DNA of 40,735 nt, taken from NCBI GenBank assembly GCA_937877165.1, contig CALEFO010000022.1, forward strand, positions 1 through 40,735. The letters are read 5' to 3'. Below, one piece after another: positions 1-7,829 of the stretch; within the stretch, counting starts at the first letter, position 1; every line of letters begins with the position of its first letter. Under the pieces are notes generated by a model, which ran no database searches, was not told the DNA's origin, and saw only the letters and a list, made by a program, of their open reading frames with translations. A program made the position numbers and the translations under genes. The DNA is from an uncultured Lachnospiraceae bacterium. GTDB lineage: Bacteria > Bacillota > Clostridia > Lachnospirales > Lachnospiraceae.

Positions 1-20
1 CTGGAGGGAGAACGAACCAA

Positions 21-1070
21 ATGATCGGCGTAGAATTCATTCCCGGGTACGGACTCGGGAATCAGCTTTTCTTCTTTATTTCCGCCCGCTGCATCGCCGA
101 GGATCTCGGCTATGGCTTCGGAACCGTCAATCCGCAGCAGGTCGGAAATGTTGCCCAGTCCAACAAGGGCATGTACTTCATGGACCTGGATCTCGGCACG
201 GAAATTCCGCGTGACGAGATGAAAAACTATACCCGCTTTGACGAGCAGGATGACCGGCTTTTCATGGGAAACTCCCGCCACGATATGGAGAACGGCTGCT
301 ACATCAGCGGCGCGGACGAACGCGTTTACGCAATCAGCGACCAGACTCTTTTGTACGGAAATCTGCAGGACGAGCGCTATTTCGGACACCACATCGAAGA
401 AATCCGGCAGTGGCTGAAGGTGAAGCCGGAATATGAATCCGACGAATATACCGCGGATGATCTGTGCATCATCAATATGCGGGGCGGTGAGTACACCGGC
501 CACCCGGAGCTGTATCTGGACCGCCGCTACTGGCTGCATGCCATCGCCAACATGAAGAAAATCAATCCGAATATGCGCTTTATGATCGTCACAGAAGACG
601 AGGAGGCGGCCCGCAAGGTTCTTCCGGAGTATGAATGCCACCACTTCGGTGTCGGAAAGGACTATGTCACGGTCAAAAATGCGCGGTATCTGATTCTCTC
701 GAACTCCTCCTTCTCGCTGATGCCGGTCATCACGAGCACGGAGCTCAAATATGCCATTGCGCCGAAATACTGGGCCCGACACAACATCAGCGACGGCTTC
801 TGGTCTTCGGAGCAGAACATCTACAGCTTCCTTCATTACCAGGACAAACGCGGCAGAATCTGGGAGCCCGATGAATGTCGGAAGGAGCTGGAGGAATATA
901 AGAAGACCTCCCGGCTCTACGCAAGGAGAAACCTTCGTCCTGGAAGAATCCGAAAGACCTGCCAGGTGATTCGCCGCAAGGCTCTGTACGGAAGGTTCTT
1001 TTTCCGCAAGATGGAGCGCTCCGCACTCCGCCGCGCCGGGATCATTCCTACGTGGAAGGCAGCGAAATAA
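21..1070 (+). CDS. GT11-like glycosyltransferase (alpha-1,2-fucosyltransferase family)
   Basis: Probably transfers a sugar, typically fucose from GDP-fucose in this family, onto a surface glycan in the cytoplasm. The N-terminal GYGLGNQLFFF (residues 9-19) matches the GxGNQ(L/M)F nucleotide-sugar motif of GT11. NLQDERYF near residue 114 and LSNSSFS near residue 225 match two further GT11 blocks. The usual HxRRGDY block reads NMRGGEY (152-158), so the histidine and one arginine are replaced while Arg154 remains. The start follows GGAGGGAG at a good distance. The tail is basic, as in membrane-associated transferases. It is the first of three co-directional glycan genes, and upstream context is cut off by the window edge. 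The family call is firm; the donor and linkage are inference. Confidence 0.8.
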   Translation: MIGVEFIPGYGLGNQLFFFISARCIAEDLGYGFGTVNPQQVGNVAQSNKGMYFMDLDLGTEIPRDEMKNYTRFDEQDDRLFMGNSRHDMENGCYISGADERVYAISDQTLLYGNLQDERYFGHHIEEIRQWLKVKPEYESDEYTADDLCIINMRGGEYTGHPELYLDRRYWLHAIANMKKINPNMRFMIVTEDEEAARKVLPEYECHHFGVGKDYVTVKNARYLILSNSSFSLMPVITSTELKYAIAPKYWARHNISDGFWSSEQNIYSFLHYQDKRGRIWEPDECRKELEEYKKTSRLYARRNLRPGRIRKTCQVIRRKALYGRFFFRKMERSALRRAGIIPTWKAAK

Positions 1071-1117
1071 GGGTCTTTGTAAGAAAGGTCTTCGGAAGAA
1101 ACAAGCGAGGCATAACT

Positions 1118-1882
1118 ATGGAATACCGCAACGGGAAGCTTCAGCTTCCGAATGTCACGCTGGTCGCCGTGAGCAGCGTGAAAATCTATGAAACCATCAA
1201 GGCCATGAAATACTCCATGCGGGGAATCGACTTTGGCGATGCCATCTTCATCACCGACCGGAAGCCTTTGGGGCTGCCGTCTGACATTCATTACCGGCAC
1301 TGTGAGAAAATTGACGGCATCGACAAATTCAATCACTTCATGGTCTACGAGCTTGCGCCTTACATCCGGACGGACTTTATTCTTCTCGTCCATTACGACG
1401 GCTTCGTCATCCATCCTGAGAAATGGTCCGACGATTTCCTGAAATACGACTACATCGGCTCTCCCTGGCCGCTTCCTTCCAATAATTATGCCTACCGGGA
1501 TTCTCAGGGGAACATCTGCCGGGTCGGCAACAGCGTCTCACTCCGTTCCAAAAGACTTCTTGCCTATCCCTCCGAGCACCAGCTTCCCTGGGTTCCCGTG
1601 GACGACGGCTTCTACAACGAGGATATTTTCCTCTGCTGCCATTCGAAGAATCAGATGGAGGCCGACGGGCTTGTTTTCGCTCCGCTTGAGATCGCAGTCC
1701 GCTTCGGAAGAGAACATCCCCTCCCGGAGAATGCGGGCGTGGAGCCGTTCCTGTTCCATAAGTGGAGAGGAGAGAATAAGGATTACCCGCACTTCACAGC
1801 ACCGGCAACAAGATTTCGGAATGCCGTCCGCCCGCTCCTTTTCTGGAGAAGGAGCGACGCCTGGAAGAAAAAACACAGTTAA
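1118..1882 (+). CDS. DUF5672 family protein (putative glycosyltransferase)
   Basis: The 254-aa protein resembles DUF5672, a family found in polysaccharide clusters and generally treated as a GT-A-like transferase; its reaction is not established. Features seen include the opening LPNVTLVAVSSV strand, an LLVHYDGFV stretch near residue 110 that looks like a DxD-type region, DYIGSPWP, GNSVSLRS and a PVDDGFYNEDIFLC block. The reading frame stays open further 5', but ATG 1118 has GCGAGG seven bases ahead and opens the conserved domain, so it is preferred over an upstream start at 1052. It sits between the GT11-like gene and the GT17 gene with short gaps, which implies one transcript. Confidence 0.75.
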   Translation: MEYRNGKLQLPNVTLVAVSSVKIYETIKAMKYSMRGIDFGDAIFITDRKPLGLPSDIHYRHCEKIDGIDKFNHFMVYELAPYIRTDFILLVHYDGFVIHPEKWSDDFLKYDYIGSPWPLPSNNYAYRDSQGNICRVGNSVSLRSKRLLAYPSEHQLPWVPVDDGFYNEDIFLCCHSKNQMEADGLVFAPLEIAVRFGREHPLPENAGVEPFLFHKWRGENKDYPHFTAPATRFRNAVRPLLFWRRSDAWKKKHS

Positions 1883-1897
1883 AGAGGTAAACAAGAC

Positions 1898-2908
1898 ATG
1901 GTTTACGACTGTATTCCCTTTTTCAATGAACTGGATATTCTGAATCTGCGGCTTCACGTTCTTTCTGACTGCGTGGACCGCTTTATCATCGAGGAATCGA
2001 CCAGAACCTTCTCCGGTGAGCCGAAGGAGCTCTGCTTCGAGAAGAACAAAGAGATGTTCGCACCGTTTCTGTCAAGAATTGACTATGTCGTGGTCTCCGA
2101 CGATGTGATGGAGAACGACGGCATACATGTCAATCCGTCCGCCGAAAAATATGCTCCTGAAATTCCCGGACAGCCGCTCACGCACCGCCGGGATTACTTC
2201 CAGAAGAACCACCTCATGGATCACCTGAAGGATCTGAAGGAAGATGACATCATTCTATTCGGCGATCTGGACGAAATCCCGAATCCCGCCGCATTAAAAA
2301 AGGTGATCGACTCCTTCGATCCCTCGAAGGTCTATCACCTCGCTCAGCGCAATTTCTATGTTTTCCTGAATATGGAGGAAAAGCCGGTGCAGCTCCACTC
2401 CATCACCGGCGAATTCCCGCAGATCCCCCCGGAGCAGCGCAAATGGCTCGGAACCAAGGTCTGCAGCATCCGCAATATTCCGGAAGAGGGAATTGTGCGT
2501 CTTCGCGATCTTATTCCCGTCACCGATCCCCGCTCCGTCCGTATCGAGGACGGCGGCTGGCACTTCGGCTACATGGGCGGCCATCGCGAAACCAATGTGC
2601 TGAACCGGATCGGTACGAAGATCCGTGCCGCCGCGCACCAGGAATACAACGACTCCGAAATCATCGCCGAAACTATGGACAAGCTGATCCTCGGTCAGGA
2701 TATCTTCGGCCGCAACGCACACTTCGAACGAGTGGAGCTGGATGCCTCCTACCCGTCCTACCTTCTGGAGCACCGGGCCGACTACGAATATCTCATCCTG
2801 CCGCCCATCACGGCGTGGGACCGCTTCACCCACCGCTTTGATCTGAAGGTCGGACGTTTCTGCAGACGGGCGGTAAGGCATGTGAAAAGGAAGCTTGGGA
2901 GGAAATAA
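1898..2908 (+). CDS. Glycosyltransferase family 17 protein
   Basis: This belongs to GT17, named for the beta-1,4-mannosyl-glycoprotein beta-1,4-N-acetylglucosaminyltransferase of animals. Bacterial members occur in capsule and exopolysaccharide loci, where the acceptor is usually unknown. The diagnostic start is VYDCIPFFNELDILNLRL, followed by DRFIIEESTRTFSG. A YFQKNH block and the metal-binding stretch ILFGDLDEIPNP (about residues 125-136) follow, and GGWHFGYMGG lies in the C-terminal half. The length of 336 aa is normal. AGAGGT precedes the ATG, and the gene starts 15 bp after the DUF5672 stop, so it closes a three-gene glycan operon. Confidence 0.85.
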   Translation: MVYDCIPFFNELDILNLRLHVLSDCVDRFIIEESTRTFSGEPKELCFEKNKEMFAPFLSRIDYVVVSDDVMENDGIHVNPSAEKYAPEIPGQPLTHRRDYFQKNHLMDHLKDLKEDDIILFGDLDEIPNPAALKKVIDSFDPSKVYHLAQRNFYVFLNMEEKPVQLHSITGEFPQIPPEQRKWLGTKVCSIRNIPEEGIVRLRDLIPVTDPRSVRIEDGGWHFGYMGGHRETNVLNRIGTKIRAAAHQEYNDSEIIAETMDKLILGQDIFGRNAHFERVELDASYPSYLLEHRADYEYLILPPITAWDRFTHRFDLKVGRFCRRAVRHVKRKLGRK

Positions 2909-2959
2909 CGGTCACCGGCATATTCCGTCTCATGGGCTTTCTATATATCCGGAAGATCC

Positions 2960-2992
2960 CCTGCCACGCCAGGAACCATCGACGTGGCCAGG
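2960..2992. terminator. Possible hairpin between convergent genes
   Basis: CCTGCCACG (2960-2968) pairs with CGTGGCCAGG (2983-2992) with one bulged base. It lies in the gap between the GT17 stop and the end of the minus-strand 44-aa gene, where a shared terminator would be expected. There is no clear U-run on either side, so this is weak. Confidence 0.3.
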
Positions 2993-3009
2993 TTCCACCG
3001 TTCTCCTTG

Positions 3010-3144
3010 TTACTTCTGCTTCGCCGCAGAATTGTCCTTCAGTTTCATTCCGCTCATGATCTGATGGCCTGTAACAATCGCCATAATCATTCCGATCAGT
3101 GCCAGAAGCGACCAGAATGCATGCTGTTTGATTAAGTTTTTCAT
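3010..3144 (-). CDS. 44-aa single-span membrane protein, coupled to the 798-aa gene
   Basis: This short gene begins MKNLIKQHAFW, continues with one hydrophobic helix of about 18 residues (LLALIGMIMAIVTG) and ends in a short Lys-rich tail (MKLKDNSAAKQK). The helix and charge pattern suggest a small inner-membrane protein. Its ATG shares four bases with the TGA of the 798-aa gene (ATGA overlap at 3141-3144), the classic arrangement for translational coupling, which is the main reason to believe it is real. I do not recognise a family. Possible roles are a membrane partner, anchor or immunity-type protein for the large upstream product, but nothing in the sequence decides this. Confidence 0.65.
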   Translation of the reverse strand: MKNLIKQHAFWSLLALIGMIMAIVTGHQIMSGMKLKDNSAAKQK

Positions 3145-5537
3145 TTCCCGCTGTCCTCCGTTTTTTCTTTTGCCTGACTTCCAAGCTTAAAGGAGCTGAT
3201 ATATTTCTTCATACTTTTCATGGCAACTTCCATAGCATGGGCAGCCTCTTCCGCCCTCCGTTTCTTCTCCATCAGTTCTTTTTTCTCTTCTCTACTTGCA
3301 GTGTTTGCTTTAATTCTAAACTCCGTAATACTGCTTTCAACTTTTCGGAAGCAGTTTTCATACTGCTCATAAACTGACTCTGAATACTCTACGTCTTGTT
3401 CATCATTCAGAAAAATCTCCCGTACAGAAACCACCAACTTTGCAGATTCCTGTATCATTGTCGCCTTATTGATCAATCCTGCTGTCCCAACAGCCCCGCC
3501 GATACTAATCCCGACACCGCCGCCAAGAAGTGCACCGCCTCCTACAATTGCAATTGTTCCGCCTAGCATGCCAGATCCTCCAGCTGCAATCGCACCTCCA
3601 CCAATATAGGCAAGGCATGCGCTGGTAAGCGCTGCCCCGCTCAGTCCGGCAAAGTTGGAACCAACCAGTGCAACCGCGATCGGGCCAGCGAATGCTCCCG
3701 CCGTTGCAACTGCTGCAATCGTAACGCCGGCTGCAATTCCAAATGACTTGAATACCGCCTGAAGCGTTTCGTTAAGTTCCCACAGAACTTTATCGTAACA
3801 GCTTCGCAGTCTCCTGATATAACCGGTATGATAATAAGACTGCATCAGAAAACAGGCTTCCAGGAACTGATCCCCCTCACTTTTATGAAACCCGACAATC
3901 AAATTCTGAAGTTCTTTATATTCTGTACTCGCGACGTCCTCTCCCCTCTTATTTTTACATAATTTCAGAGGATAATACGGTTCAAAAAGCATTGCCTCCA
4001 GAAGGACCAGCCGAAACCAGATTTCAGACGGATTGCTCTTTGCAATTTTCTCCATGAGTTCTGTCTTACCATACCAATGCAGAACTGCATGCTCATCACC
4101 TACAAATCCCGGGAACCCACTCTCCATAAAGCTCTTCCATTCGTTTAGCCAGTTCCGTTTCAATTTCACGAAGTGTTCCAGGTTAATTGGGGCAATTGTT
4201 TTTTCAATATCATTTTCCGTCTTATACGCTTCGAGATTGTATAAAATCTCTGTCTGTTCAAGTGTCAGGCCAAACCTTTCTGTTTCCATTCCAGCCTCAA
4301 ATCTTCCATAAATTCTGTTATCACTCTGAGTAAAAGTGTTTCTTCTGATCCGGTCGTACATTGCCTTGACCCGCTGCAAATCACGAATCCGGAGAAAATT
4401 AACCGTTTCCCTGCCGACAGCAACCGTGAAGCGCCCCAAGCCGATATAATTAACCGTTACCAAGAACTTTCCCTCAACTGCTGCATCCGCCAAATCCACA
4501 GAAGTGAAGACGCCGGTTGCAATAAGAAGCATCCGGTCTACAGTCGGATTTCCGAATGGTTTGCATGTATTCCAGTTCAAACATTGCATCTCTGCAAACG
4601 AATGCACTCCGGACCTTCTGATTTCAGCAGTAATTCTACGAATAAAGTAAAAACTCCGTACCAAAACATCGTTGACAATTACCGGAAGAGCCTCTCTCCC
4701 CAGTTCGGCCGCAGCTCCCAGCTCTCCACGAAAATCAAAGCGAACCGCAGTTTCTCTTATTATTTTTCCATTGTCATCGCGTTTTGTAAAAATGGTCCCA
4801 TTGAAAACCTTGGAAAGAAATCCAGAAATTTCATTTTCCTGTTCTGTCACGTTTCGAAACATCGGGAGTGCTGAAATTTCTTTCGCAATCGAGAGAAGCG
4901 GTCCCGGTATTCCAGTTCCACCTCCCTTTCCCGCTGTATCACTGGAACCTGCTACGTCACTGATTAAATGGAAGAACCAGACTACCGTTCCTTTGAATAT
5001 TTTATCCGGAATATCTTTCCCGATAAAAGGCCAGCTCTTCTCAGGAACCGCTACGGAAATAAAATTTCCATTTGTATCTGTTCCATATGATCTTCCTGTA
5101 AACTGTGTCAATAGTGAAAAAATCAAACCAACGATCGTCGGATGATGGCCGAAATCTCTTAAGTGATGTTGAAGTCCTCCTCCAAAATCCGGTGTATTCC
5201 CATCCTCCGGAATCGGAAATCTTTTCTCCAAGAAAGATACTGATGCTTGAAGATCATCACTGCTGGATCCCAACAAACGTGCTGTTTTCTTAACAAGTTC
5301 ATCGACCTGATTTGCCGCATGGTCTCTTCCTTCGGCAAGATTAAAGTCTTTTACCCACACAGCATCCAGCATCCCGCAAAGAATACCGGAGGCTATAGCC
5401 ACAAAGTAGTCCAGATTATCCGCATGGCTAGATATCCGATCTATCTTCTGATTCACCTCAAACAATGATTGCTCGATATCAGGATTTGCGAATACTTCCT
5501 GATCGGATATTACGGAAATTTCAATGTTACTTTTCAT
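3141..5537 (-). CDS. Unknown 798-aa protein with a 90-residue Gly/Ala hydrophobic block
   Basis: I do not recognise a family. The first roughly 590 residues look soluble and mixed alpha/beta, with no signal peptide. Residues 599-689 are almost uninterrupted Gly, Ala, Ile, Val and Leu, with repeated GGG and GxxxG spacing (for example AYIGGGAIAAGG and GGGALLGGGVG), as in glycine-zipper membrane-inserting segments. The last roughly 110 residues are charged and likely coiled coil (EEKKELMEKKRRAEEAAHAME). AGAGG precedes the ATG by a normal distance. Base composition is visibly A+T-richer than in the flanking glycan and sbcDC genes, which suggests transfer. The 44-aa membrane protein is coupled downstream. 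A pore-forming or membrane-disrupting effector is one reading, and an envelope protein is another; both are inference. Confidence 0.75.
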   Translation of the reverse strand: MKSNIEISVISDQEVFANPDIEQSLFEVNQKIDRISSHADNLDYFVAIASGILCGMLDAVWVKDFNLAEGRDHAANQVDELVKKTARLLGSSSDDLQASVSFLEKRFPIPEDGNTPDFGGGLQHHLRDFGHHPTIVGLIFSLLTQFTGRSYGTDTNGNFISVAVPEKSWPFIGKDIPDKIFKGTVVWFFHLISDVAGSSDTAGKGGGTGIPGPLLSIAKEISALPMFRNVTEQENEISGFLSKVFNGTIFTKRDDNGKIIRETAVRFDFRGELGAAAELGREALPVIVNDVLVRSFYFIRRITAEIRRSGVHSFAEMQCLNWNTCKPFGNPTVDRMLLIATGVFTSVDLADAAVEGKFLVTVNYIGLGRFTVAVGRETVNFLRIRDLQRVKAMYDRIRRNTFTQSDNRIYGRFEAGMETERFGLTLEQTEILYNLEAYKTENDIEKTIAPINLEHFVKLKRNWLNEWKSFMESGFPGFVGDEHAVLHWYGKTELMEKIAKSNPSEIWFRLVLLEAMLFEPYYPLKLCKNKRGEDVASTEYKELQNLIVGFHKSEGDQFLEACFLMQSYYHTGYIRRLRSCYDKVLWELNETLQAVFKSFGIAAGVTIAAVATAGAFAGPIAVALVGSNFAGLSGAALTSACLAYIGGGAIAAGGSGMLGGTIAIVGGGALLGGGVGISIGGAVGTAGLINKATMIQESAKLVVSVREIFLNDEQDVEYSESVYEQYENCFRKVESSITEFRIKANTASREEKKELMEKKRRAEEAAHAMEVAMKSMKKYISSFKLGSQAKEKTEDSGK

Positions 5538-5588
5538 CTATTTTGCCTCTTTTTTGACGTCCGCACCTCGATCTTAAAAATATTCCGT

Positions 5589-5831
5589 TTAAGCAATTTG
5601 AAGGAGTATAATCCCCATCAACACGGAAAGCCCCACAGAAAACAGCAGTTCATTTCCCATTCCTTCTGCATAACAGATTTTGAAACATATGCCTCTTTTT
5701 AAAGGATAAAATAATCTTTCTGGGCTCTTGTTCAGAAGATCTAGGGTCAGATGTGATAGATAGCCAACCGCTGTTGCCACTCCAATAGGTACACTGACTA
5801 AACAAATTCCCATCTTTGACAGTTCTTCCAC
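5589..5831 (-). pseudogene. C-terminal remnant of a YdjM/DUF457 metal-dependent membrane hydrolase
   Basis: The 80 codons match only the C-terminal third of DUF457 proteins. GYLSHLTLDLLN, with the conserved HxxxD, is followed by RLFYPL, GICFKICYAEG and a final hydrophobic helix. The N-terminal half of the family, which carries the first metal-binding histidines and several membrane helices, is absent. An in-frame TAG lies just upstream of the only available (GTG) start and there is no ribosome site. I read it as a deletion remnant rather than a small functional gene. It fits the decayed look of the surrounding A+T-rich stretch. Confidence 0.6.
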
Positions 5832-5884
5832 AGAAATCTATATTTTCTGTCAGAAAGATGTAATATCTCACTATCACATTAAGA

Positions 5885-6607
5885 TCACTTCTTCTCTGCC
5901 AGTGCGTTGATGATCTGCTGCGTCAGGATATTCTGCTGCGTTGCTGTGAGATCTTCGGATGTTCGGATCACGCAGGTTCCGGCAACAGTGTGCGATCCCG
6001 TGCTAATGTATGGATCAACTTCGTCCAAATATACATTTCTTACATTCGCCTCTTTTGCGCTCCGGTATGCTTCAATATTCCCGCCGCCTACGTTTCCAAT
6101 TTCTACAATATCCTTGTTCGCATAATAATTTCGGACATACGGATCCATGGCTACTCCGCTGTAAGTGAAATATGTGCTGGAAGTGTACCCTCCCACTTTA
6201 TTAAGTTTCTTATTCGGATCATGATCTTCTGTAACAGACTGAATGCCGGTAATCCCCGGCACAAGCGCCAATCGTTCTTCCACAAAAGTCTGAGAAGGTT
6301 TCACCAGCTGTTTCATATCGTACTGTTTTGGTTTCTGAGCTTCCACCATAAGAAGCTGCTGTGCTGCAGCCTCATCCGCCGGATCATAGGGAAGCCGACC
6401 TTCAGCTTTTCCGTTCAGCTTATAATGGTTGTACAGAAGATTTTCATCTGTCCCCAAGGCAGCCTTCACATCCGGATACGTCTCCGCATAATACTGCGGA
6501 TCAAAAACACATCCATCTGCCATTACCTTCGGCGACGCGAACACGATCATCGGACTTGTTGCAATCATCATACTTAATACTGCTGCCACCATTGCTTTCT
6601 TCATCAT
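5885..6607 (-). CDS. Secreted protein with a YYAETYPDV-type surface motif
   Basis: A clear signal peptide (KKAMVAAVLSMMIATSPMIVFASP, split here only by description) ends near residue 26. Residues about 34-72 hold FDPQYYAETYPDV followed by HYKLNGKAEGR, a short module repeated in many Firmicutes surface proteins and generally linked to the cell envelope. The remaining roughly 165 residues have no family I can name. GGGAGG lies eight bases before ATG-ATG, which makes the start firm apart from the choice between two adjacent ATGs. The gene stands alone between the DUF457 remnant and a minus-strand terminator at 6.8 kb. Its function is unknown; export is well supported. Confidence 0.75.
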   Translation of the reverse strand: MMKKAMVAAVLSMMIATSPMIVFASPKVMADGCVFDPQYYAETYPDVKAALGTDENLLYNHYKLNGKAEGRLPYDPADEAAAQQLLMVEAQKPKQYDMKQLVKPSQTFVEERLALVPGITGIQSVTEDHDPNKKLNKVGGYTSSTYFTYSGVAMDPYVRNYYANKDIVEIGNVGGGNIEAYRSAKEANVRNVYLDEVDPYISTGSHTVAGTCVIRTSEDLTATQQNILTQQIINALAEKK

Positions 6608-6797
6608 TCATGCACCTCCCGCATAAAAAACAGTATTTCCACCTGATCCGGAATTTTCTCTTATCCATCTGTAGTCAGGAATCAGAGATCAGCATTTATT
6701 ATATTGCTTTTATTTTGTGACAATCCCACCGCTGCAGTGGCAATCTCTTTTTTGCAAATTTCTCCGCGATGATACGCTTCCTGCGCATATCAAAAGA

Positions 6798-6817
6798 GCT
6801 TCGGATTTTTCCGAAGC
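6798..6817 (-). terminator. Hairpin terminator after the HigA-like gene
   Basis: GCTTCGGA and TCCGAAGC form a perfect 8-bp stem with a TTTT loop. On the minus strand it is followed by CTCTTTTG. It closes the toxin-antitoxin-like transcript. Confidence 0.7.
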
Positions 6818-6836
6818 CCCTGCACTTTCTTGCACG

Positions 6837-7022
6837 CTATATGAAGCCTTGCTCCCTTTTCGGCGATCTATAGTGATTCCGTAATCCGTCAATCTTCGTC
6901 ACTGCAGCGTTCACCTGCTCTACTGATATGCCAAAGCCTTCTGCAACATCCTCGGCCCGCATCTTCCCGGCCTTTACCTGTCTGGCTCCGGAATCCAGAT
7001 CATTTCGCTGTCTTTGCTGCAC
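6837..7022 (-). other. Doubtful 61-codon ORF after the antitoxin
   Basis: The frame opens at a GTG inside the last codons of the antitoxin and encodes a helical peptide with MRAEDVAEGFGISVEQVNAAV, which reads like a helix-turn-helix or the C-terminal helices of an Rpn-type protein. There is no convincing ribosome site apart from the overlap, and no family match I can defend. It may be a read-through remnant. The rest of 6608-6836 shows only the terminator at 6.8 kb and the upstream region of the secreted gene. Confidence 0.2.
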
Positions 7023-7299
7023 CTTCCTGGATAAATTCGAGCTTAAGTCTCATGCCAAGGCCGTTTGCAAGCCGTTTTACCATCGAAAGGGAAGGATTTC
7101 TCGTACCACTTTCAATGCGGCTGATATCCGCCTGTGTAATTCCCGTCCGTTCAGACAGCTCCCTCTGCGTTAAGCCTTTTTGGTTCCTCGCATCAATCAT
7201 CGCCTGGATAATATCGTATTCCGGCTGAAGAGCCTCATATTCCGCTTTCACTGCCGGATCTTCCAATGCTTTCTTTTTATAATCATTATAGCTGCTCAT
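7000..7299 (-). CDS. HigA-type antitoxin / XRE-family DNA-binding protein
   Basis: The 99-aa protein has a typical helix-turn-helix in the second half: LTQRELSERTGITQADISRIE, shown here in its core residues about 43-63, then NPSLSMVKRLANGLG. The N-terminal KKALEDPAVKAEYEAL stretch is standard for HigA antitoxins paired with phage Gp49/HigB toxins. In that family it binds and neutralises the toxin and represses its own promoter. The start overlaps the last codons of the shortened toxin frame (7286-7299) and has GAAGG upstream. The gene looks intact, although its partner is not. A perfect inverted repeat in the promoter upstream of the pair is the likely binding site. Confidence 0.85.
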   Translation of the reverse strand: MSSYNDYKKKALEDPAVKAEYEALQPEYDIIQAMIDARNQKGLTQRELSERTGITQADISRIESGTRNPSLSMVKRLANGLGMRLKLEFIQEGAAKTAK

Positions 7300-7522
7300 C
7301 TTCCAAACCTTCTTTCGTAATATCAGAACCTTGTTTTGTTCTTAACTCAAAAATGCCATCTCCAATCGGTCCTGAATATGGCAGTCTCAGCGCCGCTCCA
7401 TTCTGTTCCAAAAGGTCAATCGTCCTGAGAACTTTCGCCTTCATTTTGGGCTCCAGAGAATTCAAAAAATCCTGCACAGGTGTGCTTCCATCTTCGAGGT
7501 CATATAACTCTATCTCGTACAT
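7286..7522 (-). pseudogene. C-terminally truncated HigB/Gp49-type toxin (RelE/ParE superfamily)
   Basis: The first roughly 70 residues match phage-derived Gp49-like HigB toxins: PVQDFLNSLEPKMKAKVLRTIDLLEQNG, here described by its parts, then LRLPYSGPIGDGIFELRTKQGSDIT. Family members run to about 105-120 aa and continue with a YFF strand and a KKTQKTP region that carries catalytic residues. Here the frame leaves the family right after GSDIT and ends KEGLEDEQL, running into the start of the antitoxin. A small in-frame deletion has probably fused the middle of the toxin to the antitoxin leader. Without the last strand and helix it should be inactive as an mRNA endonuclease. Promoter and start codon persist, so a short peptide may still be made. 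Confidence 0.75.
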
Positions 7523-7548
7523 TCCAATAGATTCTTTTCTTTCATCCT

Positions 7549-7577
7549 ATTTTATGTTGTATTCAACATATAAGCAA
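7549..7577 (-). promoter_or_regulatory. Promoter and palindromic operator of the HigBA-like module
   Basis: On the minus strand TTGCTT (7572-7577) and TAAAAT (7549-7554) are separated by exactly 17 bases. A perfect inverted repeat TATGTTG-N4-CAACATA (7553-7570) fills the spacer and overlaps the -10 box, which is where an autoregulating antitoxin would block RNA polymerase. The predicted start of transcription is roughly 20 bases ahead of the toxin ATG at 7522. The remainder of the 7578-7772 gap has a small CCGCAC/GTGCGG hairpin near 7.66 kb and no gene that I can see. Confidence 0.6.
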
Positions 7578-7772
7578 GATGAAGATCAGCATGATGCTGT
7601 ATATCATGTGTACGGTTTCCTTGCATAAGTTTCATTGGGATGTGAATTCAGATCAGAATACAGACAGGACCGCACGCCGTGCGGCATTCACAGATTGGAT
7701 GAAATATGCAATTACTGATGATGATACGAAATCTGTCTTCTGTTGTCTATAGCGAAGTTCCTGCCTGAAAAA

Positions 7773-7805
7773 ATCACCTCCATTCACAAAACGAATAGAG
7801 GTGAT
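7773..7805 (-). terminator. Hairpin terminator of the 329-aa exported protein gene
   Basis: ATCACCTCCATTC (7773-7785) pairs with GAATAGAGGTGAT (7793-7805) with one mismatch. On the minus strand the stem is followed by a run of six T. It lies just after the stop at 7830. Confidence 0.8.
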
Positions 7806-7829
7806 CTGCTTTCTTATTTTCCTGTATTC

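Noticed and set aside
7636..7686. A possible two-stem structure (GTGAAT/ATTCAC around CCGCAC/GTGCGG).
   Set aside because: The inner hairpin is real but short and the outer pairing spans a long unpaired side. It has no promoter or terminator of its own.
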